A stretch of 64,000 nucleotides of DNA from Nocardioides caeni (GTDB lineage: Bacteria; Actinomycetota; Actinomycetes; Propionibacteriales; Nocardioidaceae): positions 1-64,000 of the forward strand of contig NZ_STGW01000005.1 of the NCBI RefSeq assembly GCF_004912195.1, written 5' to 3'. The translations under genes and the position numbers were made by a program. Numbering within the stretch: the first letter of the stretch is position 1; each line of letters opens with the position of its first letter. Below are positions 33,518-42,180 of this stretch, one piece after another. Below the pieces are notes generated by a model, which did no database searches, was not told the origin of the DNA, and saw only the letters and a program-made list of their open reading frames with translations.

Positions 33518-34342
33518 ATGACGGACGCCCCCCACTCCGCCCGGTCCCCCCTGCCTCCTCACTCCCCCGCTGATCTCGGCGCTGACTCCGGAGCTGACTC
33601 CGGCGCTGCTGCCCGCGCGATCGACCTGCACAAGGTCTATGGCGAGGGGGACTCCGAGGTCCGCGCCCTCGACGGCGTGAGCATCGACCTGGTGCGCGGC
33701 GAGTTCACCGCGATCATGGGGCCGTCGGGGTCGGGGAAGTCAACCCTGATGCACTGCCTCGCCGCGCTGGACACCCCCAGCGCCGGGCAGGTGCTGATCG
33801 GTGACACCGACCTGTCCCGACTGCGCGACAAGGCCCTCACCGCCCTGCGGCGCGAGGAGATCGGCTTCGTCTTCCAGGCCTTCAACCTGATCCCGACGCT
33901 CACCGCCCGCGAGAACATCCTCCTGCCGCTGAGTCTCGCCGGGGCGAAGCCGGACCAGGGCTGGTTCGACACCGTGGTCGACACGGTCGGCCTGCGGGAC
34001 CGCCTGGGCCACAAGCCCTCGGAGATGTCGGGCGGCCAGCAGCAGCGCGTCGCGTGCGCCCGCGCCCTGGTCAGCAAGCCGTCGATCGTTTTCGCCGACG
34101 AGCCCACCGGCAACCTCGACAGCACCTCCGGTGCGGAGGTTCTCGGCTTCCTGCGCCGCAGCGTGGACGAGTTCGACCAGACCATCGTGATGGTCACCCA
34201 CGACGCCGTCGCGGCGTCGTACTGCGACCGGGTGGTCTTCCTCGCCGATGGCCGGATCGTCGACGAGTTCCGCTCGCCCACGCGCGAGCAGATTCTCGAG
34301 CACATGACCTCGCTGCAGGCCCGCGCCCACGGGCAGGCCTGA
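33518..34342 (+). CDS. ABC transporter ATPase, MacB/LolD type
   Basis: A 274-residue ATPase with Walker [11 protein letters not shown]-loop [12 protein letters not shown], signature [15 protein letters not shown], Walker [14 protein letters not shown] and switch His VTHDA. The LolD/MacB pattern fits its partner, a FtsX-type permease starting one base after its stop. The N-terminal 30 residues are Ser/Pro-rich with an ADSGADSGA repeat. It probably powers export of lipoproteins, peptides or drugs; the cargo is not visible. ATG 33518 is the first start after the divergent glpK. Confidence 0.93.
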   Translation: MTDAPHSARSPLPPHSPADLGADSGADSGAAARAIDLHKVYGEGDSEVRALDGVSIDLVRGEFTAIMGPSGSGKSTLMHCLAALDTPSAGQVLIGDTDLSRLRDKALTALRREEIGFVFQAFNLIPTLTARENILLPLSLAGAKPDQGWFDTVVDTVGLRDRLGHKPSEMSGGQQQRVACARALVSKPSIVFADEPTGNLDSTSGAEVLGFLRRSVDEFDQTIVMVTHDAVAASYCDRVVFLADGRIVDEFRSPTREQILEHMTSLQARAHGQA

Positions 34343-34343
34343 C

Positions 34344-36878
34344 ATGGTCGGCCTCACCCTGCGCAACCTCCTCGCGCGCAAGGTCAGGTTGCTGATGAGC
34401 GGCCTGGCCGTGGTCATCGGCGTGGCCTTCCTGGCCGGCGTCCTCGTTTTCAGCAACGGACTGTCGACCACCTTCGACTCGATCATCTACGGCTCGACGC
34501 CCGACGGCGTCGTCCGCGCCCAGGACACCGACGAGTTCAGCGGCGGGATGTCCGGCCAGTCGGATGCGGTGCTGACCCCCGACGTGGTCGCCGAGCTGGC
34601 CGAGCTGCCCGAGGTCGAGCGCGCCGACGGTGACATCTACGGCGCCGGACTCAACCTGCTCGCCAGCGACGGCACCCTGGTCGGTGGCACGGGCGCGCCC
34701 ACGCTGTCGTTCAACTACCACGACGCGCCCAACATGGACGGCGAGCAGATCCTGTTCCTCGACGCCGGTCGGTGGCCCACGGCCAACGACGAGATCGTGC
34801 TCGACGAGGGGGCGGCCGAGGCCGGTGGCTACGAGCTCGGCGACGAGGTCGAGCTGCTGGCGCCGTTCGGCGACGTGAACAGGACCGCCCGGCTGGTCGG
34901 GACGGCGGAGTTCAACGGCGGCGGCACGGCAGGCGCGACCCTGCTGATCTTCTCGACCGCCGGCGCCCAGGAGCTCTTCTTCGACGGCGAGGACGTCTTC
35001 AACCGGGTCAGCCTCACCGCGGCCGAGGGCGTCACGCAGCAGGAGCTCGCCGACGCCGCACAGGCCGTCCTGCCCGACGGTTTCGAGGCGGCGACGGGCG
35101 ACCAGGTCGCCGATGAGTCCCAGGACGCGATCGGGTCGTTCCTCGGCATCATCCAGACCTTCCTGACGGTCTTCGCGATCATCGCGGTGATCGTCGGTGG
35201 ATTCATCATCGTCAACACGTTCACGATCCTGGTGGCCCAGCGCAGCCGCGAGCTGGCCCTGCTGCGGGCCCTCGGCGCCTCACGCGGCCAGGTGTCCCGG
35301 TCGGTCCTGATCGAGGCCTTCGTGCTGGCGGTCGTCGCCTCGACGATCGCGATCGGCCTCGGCCTCCTCCTCGCCCGAGGTCTCGCGGCGCTGCTCAGCG
35401 TCGTCGGTCTCGATGTCTCGGGGAGTGCGCTCGACCTCACCGCCGACGCCGCGATCACCAGCTATGCGGTCGGCATCGGTGTCACCATGGCCGCGGCCTG
35501 GCTGCCGGCTCGGCGGGCCGGCAGGGTCGCGCCGGTAGCGGCGATGCGGGCCGATGCCGCACCTGCGATCGGTGGTCTGCGCCGCCGGGTGATCGTCGGG
35601 AGCGTCCTGCTCGCCATGGGCGCCGTCCTGGCCGGCTATGGCGTGGCCCGCAAGGAGACGCTGTGGCTCGGGATCGGCGCCGTGATCTGGATCCTCACCG
35701 TCGCCGTCCTCAGCTCGGTGATCGGCAAGCCGCTGCTGCTCGCCTGCCGCAGCCTCTTCGCGGGCCTGTTCGGCACGACGGGGCGGCTCGCAGGGGAGAA
35801 CGCGCTGCGTGATCCTCGCCGGACGGGAGCCACCGCGTCGGCGCTGATGATCGGCCTCGCTCTGGTGTCGACCATCGGGGTCCTGGCGGCCTCGCTCAAC
35901 AAGTCGGTCGACGACCTCGTCGACGAGCAGTTCACCTCCGACCTCCTCGTCCAGAGCACGACCTTCCTGCCGTTCTCCACCGAGATCGGCGACGAGATCA
36001 GCCAGATCGACGGTGTCGGCGTGATGAGCCGCCAGCAGTTCACGACGGCGAAGATCGGTGACGACACCGCCTACCTCACCGGCGTCGACGACCAGTTCGA
36101 CGACGTCTACCAGCTCGAGATGATCGACGGCACCCAGGAGATGACCGGGGACCAGACCGTCGTGAGCGAGGACTTCGCCGACAGGTACGACGTCGGCCTC
36201 GGCGACAAGGTCGAGCTGCGATTCCAGGGCGGGGTCGCCCTCACCCCCACGATCGTCGGCGTCAGCGCAGGATCCGAGGTCGTGGGTGCGGTCACCGTGC
36301 CGCTGGACCAGCTCGGCGACGCCGGCGTGGTCCGGCAGGACACGGCCCTCAGCATCCTGCTCGCGCCCGGCGCCGATGCCGACCGCGTCTACGACGAGAT
36401 CGACGAGGCCGCGAAGGCCGTCCCGATCGTCGCCGTCTATGACAAGGAGGAGTTCGCCGAGAGCATTCGCGGGCAGGTCAACCAACTGCTCTACATGATC
36501 TACGGACTGCTCGCGCTCGCCATCGTCATCGCCGTGATCGGCATCGTGAACACGCTGGGACTCAGCGTCATCGAGCGGACCCGGGAGGTCGGGCTGCTCC
36601 GGGCCGTGGGCATGAGTCGGAGCAGGCTGCGGCGCATGATCACGCTCGAGTCGGTCACGATCGCCGTCCTCGGTGCTGCGCTCGGCATGGCGCTGGGCGT
36701 GGTCATCGGGGTGCTGCTGCAGCGTGCACTCGCCGACGACCTGACCAGTCTGGCGGTGCCACTGGGACAGCTGGCGGTCTTCCTGGTGATCGCAGTGGTG
36801 GTGGGTGTCCTCGCGGCGGTGATTCCCGCCCACCGGGCTGCGAGGCTCAACGTGCTGTCCGCCATCGCGACCGAGTGA
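34344..36878 (+). CDS. FtsX-type ABC transporter permease
   Basis: An 844-residue membrane protein with two FtsX/MacB modules: an N-terminal helix (residues 15-35), a large extracellular MacB-like domain (about 40-255), three helices around 265-385, then a further helix pair, a second extracellular domain (about 520-695) and three C-terminal helices (LLALAIVIAVIGIVNTLGLS and on). ERTREVGLLRAVGMSR and RSRELALLRALGASR are the coupling motifs repeated in each half. It forms an exporter with the upstream ATPase. It ends exactly where the convergent ABC-F gene ends (no base between). Confidence 0.92.
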   Translation: MVGLTLRNLLARKVRLLMSGLAVVIGVAFLAGVLVFSNGLSTTFDSIIYGSTPDGVVRAQDTDEFSGGMSGQSDAVLTPDVVAELAELPEVERADGDIYGAGLNLLASDGTLVGGTGAPTLSFNYHDAPNMDGEQILFLDAGRWPTANDEIVLDEGAAEAGGYELGDEVELLAPFGDVNRTARLVGTAEFNGGGTAGATLLIFSTAGAQELFFDGEDVFNRVSLTAAEGVTQQELADAAQAVLPDGFEAATGDQVADESQDAIGSFLGIIQTFLTVFAIIAVIVGGFIIVNTFTILVAQRSRELALLRALGASRGQVSRSVLIEAFVLAVVASTIAIGLGLLLARGLAALLSVVGLDVSGSALDLTADAAITSYAVGIGVTMAAAWLPARRAGRVAPVAAMRADAAPAIGGLRRRVIVGSVLLAMGAVLAGYGVARKETLWLGIGAVIWILTVAVLSSVIGKPLLLACRSLFAGLFGTTGRLAGENALRDPRRTGATASALMIGLALVSTIGVLAASLNKSVDDLVDEQFTSDLLVQSTTFLPFSTEIGDEISQIDGVGVMSRQQFTTAKIGDDTAYLTGVDDQFDDVYQLEMIDGTQEMTGDQTVVSEDFADRYDVGLGDKVELRFQGGVALTPTIVGVSAGSEVVGAVTVPLDQLGDAGVVRQDTALSILLAPGADADRVYDEIDEAAKAVPIVAVYDKEEFAESIRGQVNQLLYMIYGLLALAIVIAVIGIVNTLGLSVIERTREVGLLRAVGMSRSRLRRMITLESVTIAVLGAALGMALGVVIGVLLQRALADDLTSLAVPLGQLAVFLVIAVVVGVLAAVIPAHRAARLNVLSAIATE

Positions 36879-38477
36879 TCAGGCGAGCGAGACCAGGTCG
36901 GCGTAGTCCGGGCTCCAGAGGTCCTCGACGCCGTCGGGGAGGATGAGCACCCGGTCGGGCTCGAGGGCGTGCACCGCGCCCTCGTCGTGGGTGACCAGCA
37001 CGATCGCGCCCTCATAGCGGCGGATCGCGCCGAGCACCTCCTCGCGCGAGGCCGGGTCGAGGTTGTTGGTCGGCTCGTCGAGCAGCAGGACGTTGGCTGC
37101 GGAGACGACGAGTGAGGCAAGGGCGAGACGGGTCTTCTCGCCACCGGACAGGACTCCGGCCGGCTTGTGCACGTCGTCGCCGGTGAAGAGGAAGGAGCCG
37201 AGCACCGAGCGCGCCTCGGTGTCGGTGAGCTCGGGCGCCGCGGACTGCATGTTCTCCAGCACGCTGCGACCGACGTCGAGGGTCTCGTGCTCCTGGGCGT
37301 AGTAGCCGACCTTCAAACCGTGACCGGCCACGACCTCGCCGGTGTCCGGCTCGTCGACGCCCGCGAGGATGCGGAGCATGGTGGTCTTCCCCGCGCCGTT
37401 GAGGCCGAGGATGACGACCCGCGACCCCTTGTCGATCGCGAGGTCGACCGCCGTGAAGACCTCCAGCGCGCCGTAGGAGCGCGACAGGTCGTGGGCCGTG
37501 AGAGGCGTCTTGCCGCACGGTGCCGGGCTGGGGAACTTGATCGCCGCGACCTTCTCGGCCTGGCGCTCGCCCTCGACGCCCTCCATGAGGCGCTCGGCAC
37601 GCTTGAGCATCTGCTGCGCGGCGCTGGCCTTGGTGGCCTTGGCGCGCATCTTGTTGGCCTGGTCGGTGAGCGTCTTCGCCTTGTTCTGGGCGTTCATCAG
37701 CTCACGCTTGCGGCGGGCCTCGTCGGTCTCGCGCTGGGTGAGGTAGTTCTTCCACCCCATGTTGTAGATGTCGATGACCTCGCGGTTGGCGTCCAGGTGG
37801 AAGACCTTGTTGACGGTCTGCTCGAGCAGCGCGTTGTCGTGGGAGATCACGATGAAGCCACCCTTGTAGGACTTCATCCAGTCCCGCAGCCACGTGATCG
37901 AGTCGGCGTCGAGGTGGTTGGTCGGCTCGTCGAGGACGAGGACCTCGGCGCTGGAGAAGAGGATCCGCGCCAGCTCCACCCGACGGCGCTGACCGCCGGA
38001 CAGCGTGCCCAGCGGCTGCTCCATCAGCCGGTCCGGGATGCCCAGGCTCTGCGCGATCTGCAACGCCTCGGTCTCCGCGGCGTAGCCACCGCCGGCGTCG
38101 AGCTCGTCCTGGGCGCGCTGGAACTTGCGGAAGGCCTTATCGCGCTCGTCGGGGTCGTCGGAGGCCATCGCGACCTCGGCGGCCCGCATCCGTCGTACGG
38201 CGTCGTCGAGGCCGCGCGCGGAGAGGATCCGGTCACGCACGATCACGTCCGGGTCACCGACGCGGGGGTCCTGCGGCAGGTAGCCGAGCTCGCCGGTGTT
38301 GGTGACGGAGCCGGCGGCCGGCAGCACGTCGCCGGCGAGCACCTTGGTGAGGGTGGTCTTCCCGGCGCCGTTGCGACCGACGAGACCGACCTTGTCCCCC
38401 GGGCCGACCCGGAAGCTGACGTTGTCCATGAGGAGCCGGGCACCGACCCGGACCTCGAGCTGGTGCACGTTGATCAT
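36879..38477 (-). CDS. ABC-F family ATPase (ribosome-associated)
   Basis: A 532-residue protein with two ABC domains and no membrane segment: Walker A GRNGAGKTT and GLNGAGKTT, signatures LSGGQRRRVELARIL and LSGGEKTRLALASL, and Walker B LVLDEPTNHLDAD and LLLDEPTNNLDPA. The linker between domains (residues about 245-320, basic and helical) is the P-site tRNA interaction motif region. ABC-F proteins rescue or regulate ribosomes, and some give antibiotic resistance. ATG 38477 is chosen as the start of the first domain. It is a housekeeping EttA/Uup-like member or a resistance factor; sequence alone does not decide. Confidence 0.92.
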   Translation of the reverse strand: MINVHQLEVRVGARLLMDNVSFRVGPGDKVGLVGRNGAGKTTLTKVLAGDVLPAAGSVTNTGELGYLPQDPRVGDPDVIVRDRILSARGLDDAVRRMRAAEVAMASDDPDERDKAFRKFQRAQDELDAGGGYAAETEALQIAQSLGIPDRLMEQPLGTLSGGQRRRVELARILFSSAEVLVLDEPTNHLDADSITWLRDWMKSYKGGFIVISHDNALLEQTVNKVFHLDANREVIDIYNMGWKNYLTQRETDEARRKRELMNAQNKAKTLTDQANKMRAKATKASAAQQMLKRAERLMEGVEGERQAEKVAAIKFPSPAPCGKTPLTAHDLSRSYGALEVFTAVDLAIDKGSRVVILGLNGAGKTTMLRILAGVDEPDTGEVVAGHGLKVGYYAQEHETLDVGRSVLENMQSAAPELTDTEARSVLGSFLFTGDDVHKPAGVLSGGEKTRLALASLVVSAANVLLLDEPTNNLDPASREEVLGAIRRYEGAIVLVTHDEGAVHALEPDRVLILPDGVEDLWSPDYADLVSLA

Positions 38478-38535
38478 GACGTGCACCAGTCTCCCACGCG
38501 GCTCACGACACCCCCTAAACCGCGGCACGGTGCCC

Positions 38536-38541
38536 TAGGGT
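38536..38541 (+). promoter_or_regulatory. Leaderless -10 box for the metallopeptidase
   Basis: TAGGGT ends 6 bases before GTG 38548. Confidence 0.55.
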
Positions 38542-38547
38542 GGCGCT

Positions 38548-39519
38548 GTGGTGCGATTCAACCCGAAGGCACGGCTCGACCGGTCCCGCGTCAAGGACAC
38601 CGGTAGGGGTGGCGGCGGAGGCGGTGGAGGCCTCGGCGGCGGCGGAGTGCGGCTGCCCATCCCGGTGGGCAAGGGCGGCATCGGCGGTCTCGTCGTCATC
38701 GTGCTCCTGGTGGTCCTCGCGCAGTGCACCGGGCTCGACCTGCTCGGGGGCGGAGGGAGCGGCGGCTCCGGCGGCGCGAACCGACTCTCCAACCTCACCG
38801 ACCGCTATGCGGAGTGTGAGACCGGTGCCGACGCCAACGACAGCCAGGACTGCGCCCGGCTGGCGATCGAGAACTCCATCACCGGCTACTGGCAGGGCGC
38901 CTACGGCGAGCTGTCCGGCTACGACGGCGGGCGGGCCCGGGGCTTCCAGCCGATCGACAGCCTCTACACCTTCACCGGCTCCGTCGACACCGGCTGCGGA
39001 TCGGCCAGCTCGGCCGTCGGCCCGTTCTACTGCCCGGCCGACGAGTCGATCTATCTCGACACGACGTTCTTCGACGACGTGCTCGAGCGACAGCTCGGTG
39101 GACCCGACGGCGGCTTCGTCGAGTTCTACGTCCTGGCCCACGAATACGGTCACCACATCTCCAACCTCATCGGCTCGATGGGACTGGTGACCAGCCAGGA
39201 GACTGGTCCGCAGAGCCAGGGCGTCCGGCTGGAGCGCCAGGCCGACTGCTTCGCGGGGATGTGGGCAGCCCACGCCGAGCAGACCGAGGATGTCGACGGC
39301 AACGTGCTGATCGAGGACATCACCGACGAGGACATCGAGCTGGCCATCGATGCGGCCGAGGCCGTCGGCGACGACCGGATCCAGGAGCAGACCCAGGGTC
39401 AGGCCACTCCCGAGACCTGGACGCACGGGTCGGCCGACCAGCGCCGCTACTGGTTCGACCAGGGATATCGCGGACGCACCTGCGACACCTTCGCGGCCAG
39501 GAGTGTCCAGGTCCCCTGA
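38548..39519 (+). CDS. Neutral zinc metallopeptidase, YpfJ family
   Basis: A 323-residue membrane-anchored protease. A Gly-rich cytoplasmic stretch is followed by a helix (GGLVVIVLLVVLAQC, about 46-62), then the extracellular zincin domain with HEYGHHISNL (HExxH, near residue 196) and the third ligand likely in RLERQADCFAGMWAAHAEQ. This matches the YpfJ/putative_zinc family, found in most actinomycetes with unknown substrates. Four other Cys are present. The N-terminus (RFNPKARLDRSRV) is typical of this family. Confidence 0.92.
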   Translation: MVRFNPKARLDRSRVKDTGRGGGGGGGGLGGGGVRLPIPVGKGGIGGLVVIVLLVVLAQCTGLDLLGGGGSGGSGGANRLSNLTDRYAECETGADANDSQDCARLAIENSITGYWQGAYGELSGYDGGRARGFQPIDSLYTFTGSVDTGCGSASSAVGPFYCPADESIYLDTTFFDDVLERQLGGPDGGFVEFYVLAHEYGHHISNLIGSMGLVTSQETGPQSQGVRLERQADCFAGMWAAHAEQTEDVDGNVLIEDITDEDIELAIDAAEAVGDDRIQEQTQGQATPETWTHGSADQRRYWFDQGYRGRTCDTFAARSVQVP

Positions 39520-39543
39520 CCAGGCGCGGGCCCGGTCACAGGG
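39514..39543. terminator. Imperfect hairpin between convergent genes
   Basis: CCCTGACC and GGTCACAGGG (with a 2-base bulge) can pair around a G/C-rich loop across the stop region of both genes. It could stop transcription from either side. There is no T-tract. Confidence 0.35.
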
Positions 39544-40456
39544 CAAGCAGTGCCTCCATGTGGCCGAAGGTCCGCTGGAGCGCCCGCAGGTGGGGCGCGA
39601 CGGCCGGGTGACGATACTTCGACGCCAGTGCCCCCTCCCCGCCTGCGACCCGAGCCAGCGCCCACTCGGCACGACTGAGGGCGGTGTAGACGGCCACGAT
39701 CCGGGCGCCGAGCACGACCTCGTCCCGATCGGCCAGTTCGTCGGGGAGCCCGAGCAGGTAGGCGTCGAGCAGCGGCTCGAACTCCTCGCGCGATGACAGG
39801 GACAGATAGCCGAGGTCGCCCCCGGCGGGCCCGAGACCCAGCGTCCCCCAGTCGATCGCGACGACGTCGTCGCCGTCCCGGCCCGGCAGGTTGTGGTCGG
39901 TCGGGTCGCCGTGCTGGGGCACCTGGGGCAGGGCATCCAGCCGGGCTAGCATCGACTCGCGGTGGGACCAGAGGTGGTCGGCAACGTCGGCGACCGTGGT
40001 GCGCGCGAGCGTGGGCCAGCCACCGCGCCGGGCGACCCGCTTCAACCGGTCGGCCATCAAGTGGGTCGCCAGAAAGCGGGGGCGGCCCAGGCCGGCCCCG
40101 GCGAACCGGCCGAGCGAGAGCGCGAGGAAGAGCCCGCTCGACGCCGACTCCTCGACCCAGTCACGGGTGATGGTGATGCCCGTCGCGTCCTCCTCGACGG
40201 AGGCCTGCGCCGCGCGCAGTCCGGGGGTCGCCGTCGTCAGGCCCGTCAGCAGGACATCGGCCTCCCTCCGCCAGTAGCCGACCTGCGCCGGGTCGGACAG
40301 CACCGCTGGATCGCCCGGCTCCGGCGCAGCCAGCCTCTTGACCACCACCGGTCGTCCGCCGTGGGCCGTGCGCCACACGCCGACCGTGGACGTGCCCGAG
40401 CCGCCGGGGAGGGCCACCCAGTCCGGCTCCGGCTGCCACGGCGACACGCTCGGCAT
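39536..40456 (-). CDS. Phosphotransferase, aminoglycoside-phosphotransferase/choline-kinase fold
   Basis: A 306-residue kinase-like protein. PVVVKRLAAPEPGD holds the ATP-binding Lys, QHGDPTDHNL the catalytic-loop Asp (HGDxxxxN) and VAIDWGTLGLGP the metal-binding Asp. Many such proteins phosphorylate small molecules, and this need not be an antibiotic-resistance enzyme. ATG 40456 is set by TAGTTT 7 bases upstream. It is convergent with the metallopeptidase gene and divergent from the GNAT gene. Confidence 0.85.
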   Translation of the reverse strand: MPSVSPWQPEPDWVALPGGSGTSTVGVWRTAHGGRPVVVKRLAAPEPGDPAVLSDPAQVGYWRREADVLLTGLTTATPGLRAAQASVEEDATGITITRDWVEESASSGLFLALSLGRFAGAGLGRPRFLATHLMADRLKRVARRGGWPTLARTTVADVADHLWSHRESMLARLDALPQVPQHGDPTDHNLPGRDGDDVVAIDWGTLGLGPAGGDLGYLSLSSREEFEPLLDAYLLGLPDELADRDEVVLGARIVAVYTALSRAEWALARVAGGEGALASKYRHPAVAPHLRALQRTFGHMEALLAL

Positions 40457-40463
40457 GGTCCGC

Positions 40464-40469
40464 AAACTA
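40464..40469 (-). promoter_or_regulatory. Leaderless -10 box for the phosphotransferase
   Basis: Minus-strand TAGTTT is followed by 7 bases and ATG 40456. Confidence 0.5.
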
Positions 40470-40523
40470 GCCGATGTCGCGCCGAGGGGACCGCCACCAC
40501 GCCACGAGCAGGCCTCCGGGAGA

Positions 40524-41012
40524 ATGGGCGACGTGCAGATCCAGGTTGACGATCCTCGCCGGCCCGACGTGCTCACGCTCCTCGAGGAGCACCTCGCCGA
40601 CATGTATGCCACGTCGCCGGCCGAGAGCGTGCACGCCCTCGACCCCGACGCCCTCACCTCCCCCGACATCGTGTTCTGGACCGCGCGCGATGGCGACGAC
40701 CTCCTGGGCTGCGCCGCGCTGAAGACGCTGTCCGCCGAGCACGCCGAGCTGAAGTCGATGCGCACCGCCACCGCGGCCCGCCGACGTGGCGCGGCGCGGC
40801 TCCTGCTCGACCACGTGCTCGCCGAGGCCAGCGCCCGCGGACACCTGCGCGTCAGCCTCGAGACCGGCACCGAGGACTACTTCCGCCCAGCGCGGACGCT
40901 CTATGCCGGACGCGGGTTCGTCGAGTGCGAGCCCTTCGAGCCCTACGTGGCGGACCCGCACAGCGTGTTCATGACGCTGCTCCTGGCGCTGCCCGCCCCG
41001 GACCGGCGTTGA
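40524..41012 (+). CDS. GNAT-family N-acetyltransferase
   Basis: A 162-residue acetyl-CoA-dependent acyltransferase. LLEEHLADMYATSPAESVHAL is the N-terminal substrate helix and LKSMRTATAARRRGAARLLLD is the acetyl-CoA loop (RxxGxG-like RRRGAA). The end, YAGRGFVECEPFEPYVADPHS, matches the PhnO/YjcF-like subgroup. ATG 40524 is preferred; a GTG at 40533 is also in frame. The last 44 bases are antisense to the convergent acVLRF1 gene. Substrate unknown. Confidence 0.88.
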   Translation: MGDVQIQVDDPRRPDVLTLLEEHLADMYATSPAESVHALDPDALTSPDIVFWTARDGDDLLGCAALKTLSAEHAELKSMRTATAARRRGAARLLLDHVLAEASARGHLRVSLETGTEDYFRPARTLYAGRGFVECEPFEPYVADPHSVFMTLLLALPAPDRR

Positions 41013-41601
41013 CCACCTCGACGATCACCGCCTGAGCGTCCGCGACCGCACTCTCGAGCACGGCCCGACGGGGTTCCCCCACCAACAGCCAGGGTCCGAC
41101 GCTCGTGACACCCGCGAGACGTCGGTCGTCGAGGACCTCCGCGACCGCCGTCCGGTCGCCTCCCACCACGACCAGCGGGCTGTCACCGAGGATGCGCACC
41201 GCGTGATCGGCGGCGGCCGAGTAGGCCTCGCGCGCTTGGTTGGCGCGGCGCCGGGCGAACCGCTGCTGGGACTGGCCACCGGCCTTCGTGCGCCCCTGGA
41301 CGTGCCGCTGCCCGACCTTCGACGCCGTGATCGCGTCCGCACTGAGTCGGGCCACGGCGAAGCCGCCCTTGCGCACCAGCAGCACGCCCCAGTCGGGCGG
41401 GGGCACGGCTGCCGCTACGAAGTCGTCGGGCAGGCCGTCGTACGACGAGGAGAAGGGGAGCCGGGCGACGAAGGTCGAGCCGTCCTCGGCGCGACCCGAG
41501 AGGACGCCCTCCGAGGTCTCCGTCACCACGGAGCCGTGCGACCGGGCGAAATTCTCCACCCACCGCAGCCACCGCGCAGTCGGGACGAGGACGGTCGGCA
41601 C
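40969..41601 (-). CDS. acVLRF1-family peptidyl-tRNA hydrolase (Vms1-like release factor)
   Basis: A 210-residue protein of the actinobacterial VLRF1 clade, relatives of eukaryotic Vms1/ANKZF1 that release stalled nascent chains. The signature TKAGGQSQQRFARRRANQAR (residues about 108-127) holds the catalytic Gln-loop expected to cut peptidyl-tRNA, after a VQG turn. The eRF1-like fold is small, without the ankyrin or zinc parts of Vms1. GTG 41601 lies 7 bases after TACGTT (leaderless). A role in ribosome rescue is known for the family; the partner here is not known. Confidence 0.88.
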   Translation of the reverse strand: MPTVLVPTARWLRWVENFARSHGSVVTETSEGVLSGRAEDGSTFVARLPFSSSYDGLPDDFVAAAVPPPDWGVLLVRKGGFAVARLSADAITASKVGQRHVQGRTKAGGQSQQRFARRRANQAREAYSAAADHAVRILGDSPLVVVGGDRTAVAEVLDDRRLAGVTSVGPWLLVGEPRRAVLESAVADAQAVIVEVVNAGPGRAAPGAAS

Positions 41602-41608
41602 GGGGATG

Positions 41609-41645
41609 AACGTACCTGCCGACGAACGAGAACCTGTTCTAGTGT
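41609..41645. promoter_or_regulatory. Divergent leaderless -10 boxes (acVLRF1 / SRPBCC)
   Basis: AACGTA 41609-41614 (minus-strand TACGTT, 7 bases before GTG 41601) and TAGTGT 41640-41645 (6 bases before ATG 41652). The KstR-like palindrome at 41628-41641 overlaps the second box. Confidence 0.55.
41628..41641. promoter_or_regulatory. KstR-like palindromic operator
   Basis: GAGAACCTGTTCTA fits the known KstR (TetR-family) consensus TnnAACnnGTTnnA at every fixed position except the first base. Its core AGAAC-CT-GTTCT is a perfect inverted repeat. It overlaps the -10 box of the SRPBCC gene and lies 27 bases from the acVLRF1 start. KstR controls cholesterol and related lipid genes in mycobacteria. 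Confidence 0.5.
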
Positions 41646-41651
41646 GCCGTC

Positions 41652-42155
41652 ATGGCGACGACCACCCTGCATCCGTGCGACCACGTCGGACTGGACTTCA
41701 TCGACACCGCATCCCATCGCTTCAGCAACAGCGTCGACCTCGCGATCACCCCCGCCCAGCTGTTCGAGGTGCTGGCCGACGCGACGTCGTGGCCACGCTG
41801 GGCGTCAGTGATCACCCATGTCGAGTGGACCACCCCCGAGCCGCGTGGCGTCGGGACGATGCGCACCGTCACCATGCGCGGCGGCCTGCTCGGAGCCGAG
41901 GAGTTCATCGCCTGGGAGGAGCACAGCCTGCTTGCGTTTCGCTTCAACGAGGCGTCCGAGAAGCGGATCAAGGCCTTCGCCGAGCGCTACGACGTCGTCG
42001 CGACGGCCGATGGCTGCCGCCTGACCTGGACCCTCGCGCTCGAGGTGACCGGCGCCGCCCGCTACACGCTCGCGCCCAGCAAGGCGCTGCTGAACCTCGG
42101 CTTCCGGCGCTTCCTCAAGAACCTGCGGAGATACACCGACGAGCAGTACGCCTGA
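41652..42155 (+). CDS. SRPBCC (START/Bet v1-fold) protein
   Basis: A 167-residue protein with the SRPBCC/polyketide-cyclase pattern: FSNSVDLAITPAQLFEVLADATSWPRWASVI at the beginning, VGTMRTVTMRGGLLGAEEFIAWEE in the middle, and a C-terminal amphipathic helix (LNLGFRRFLKNLRRYTDE). Such proteins bind hydrophobic ligands (lipids, steroids, polyketides). The KstR-like operator next to its start hints at a sterol- or lipid-linked role (inference). Confidence 0.85.
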   Translation: MATTTLHPCDHVGLDFIDTASHRFSNSVDLAITPAQLFEVLADATSWPRWASVITHVEWTTPEPRGVGTMRTVTMRGGLLGAEEFIAWEEHSLLAFRFNEASEKRIKAFAERYDVVATADGCRLTWTLALEVTGAARYTLAPSKALLNLGFRRFLKNLRRYTDEQYA

Positions 42156-42168
42156 GGCTGCCTTCGCC

Positions 42169-42174
42169 TACCAT
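42169..42174 (+). promoter_or_regulatory. Leaderless -10 box for the 42181 gene
   Basis: TACCAT ends 6 bases before GTG 42181. Confidence 0.5.
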
Positions 42175-42180
42175 CGAGGA

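Noticed and set aside
39536..40456. Aminoglycoside resistance gene
   Set aside because: Only the general APH/choline-kinase fold is visible; nothing points to an aminoglycoside substrate or a mobile context.
41628..41641. LexA/SOS box
   Set aside because: The actinobacterial box needs GAAC-N4-GTTC; here the arms are only 2 bases apart (GAAC-CT-GTTC).
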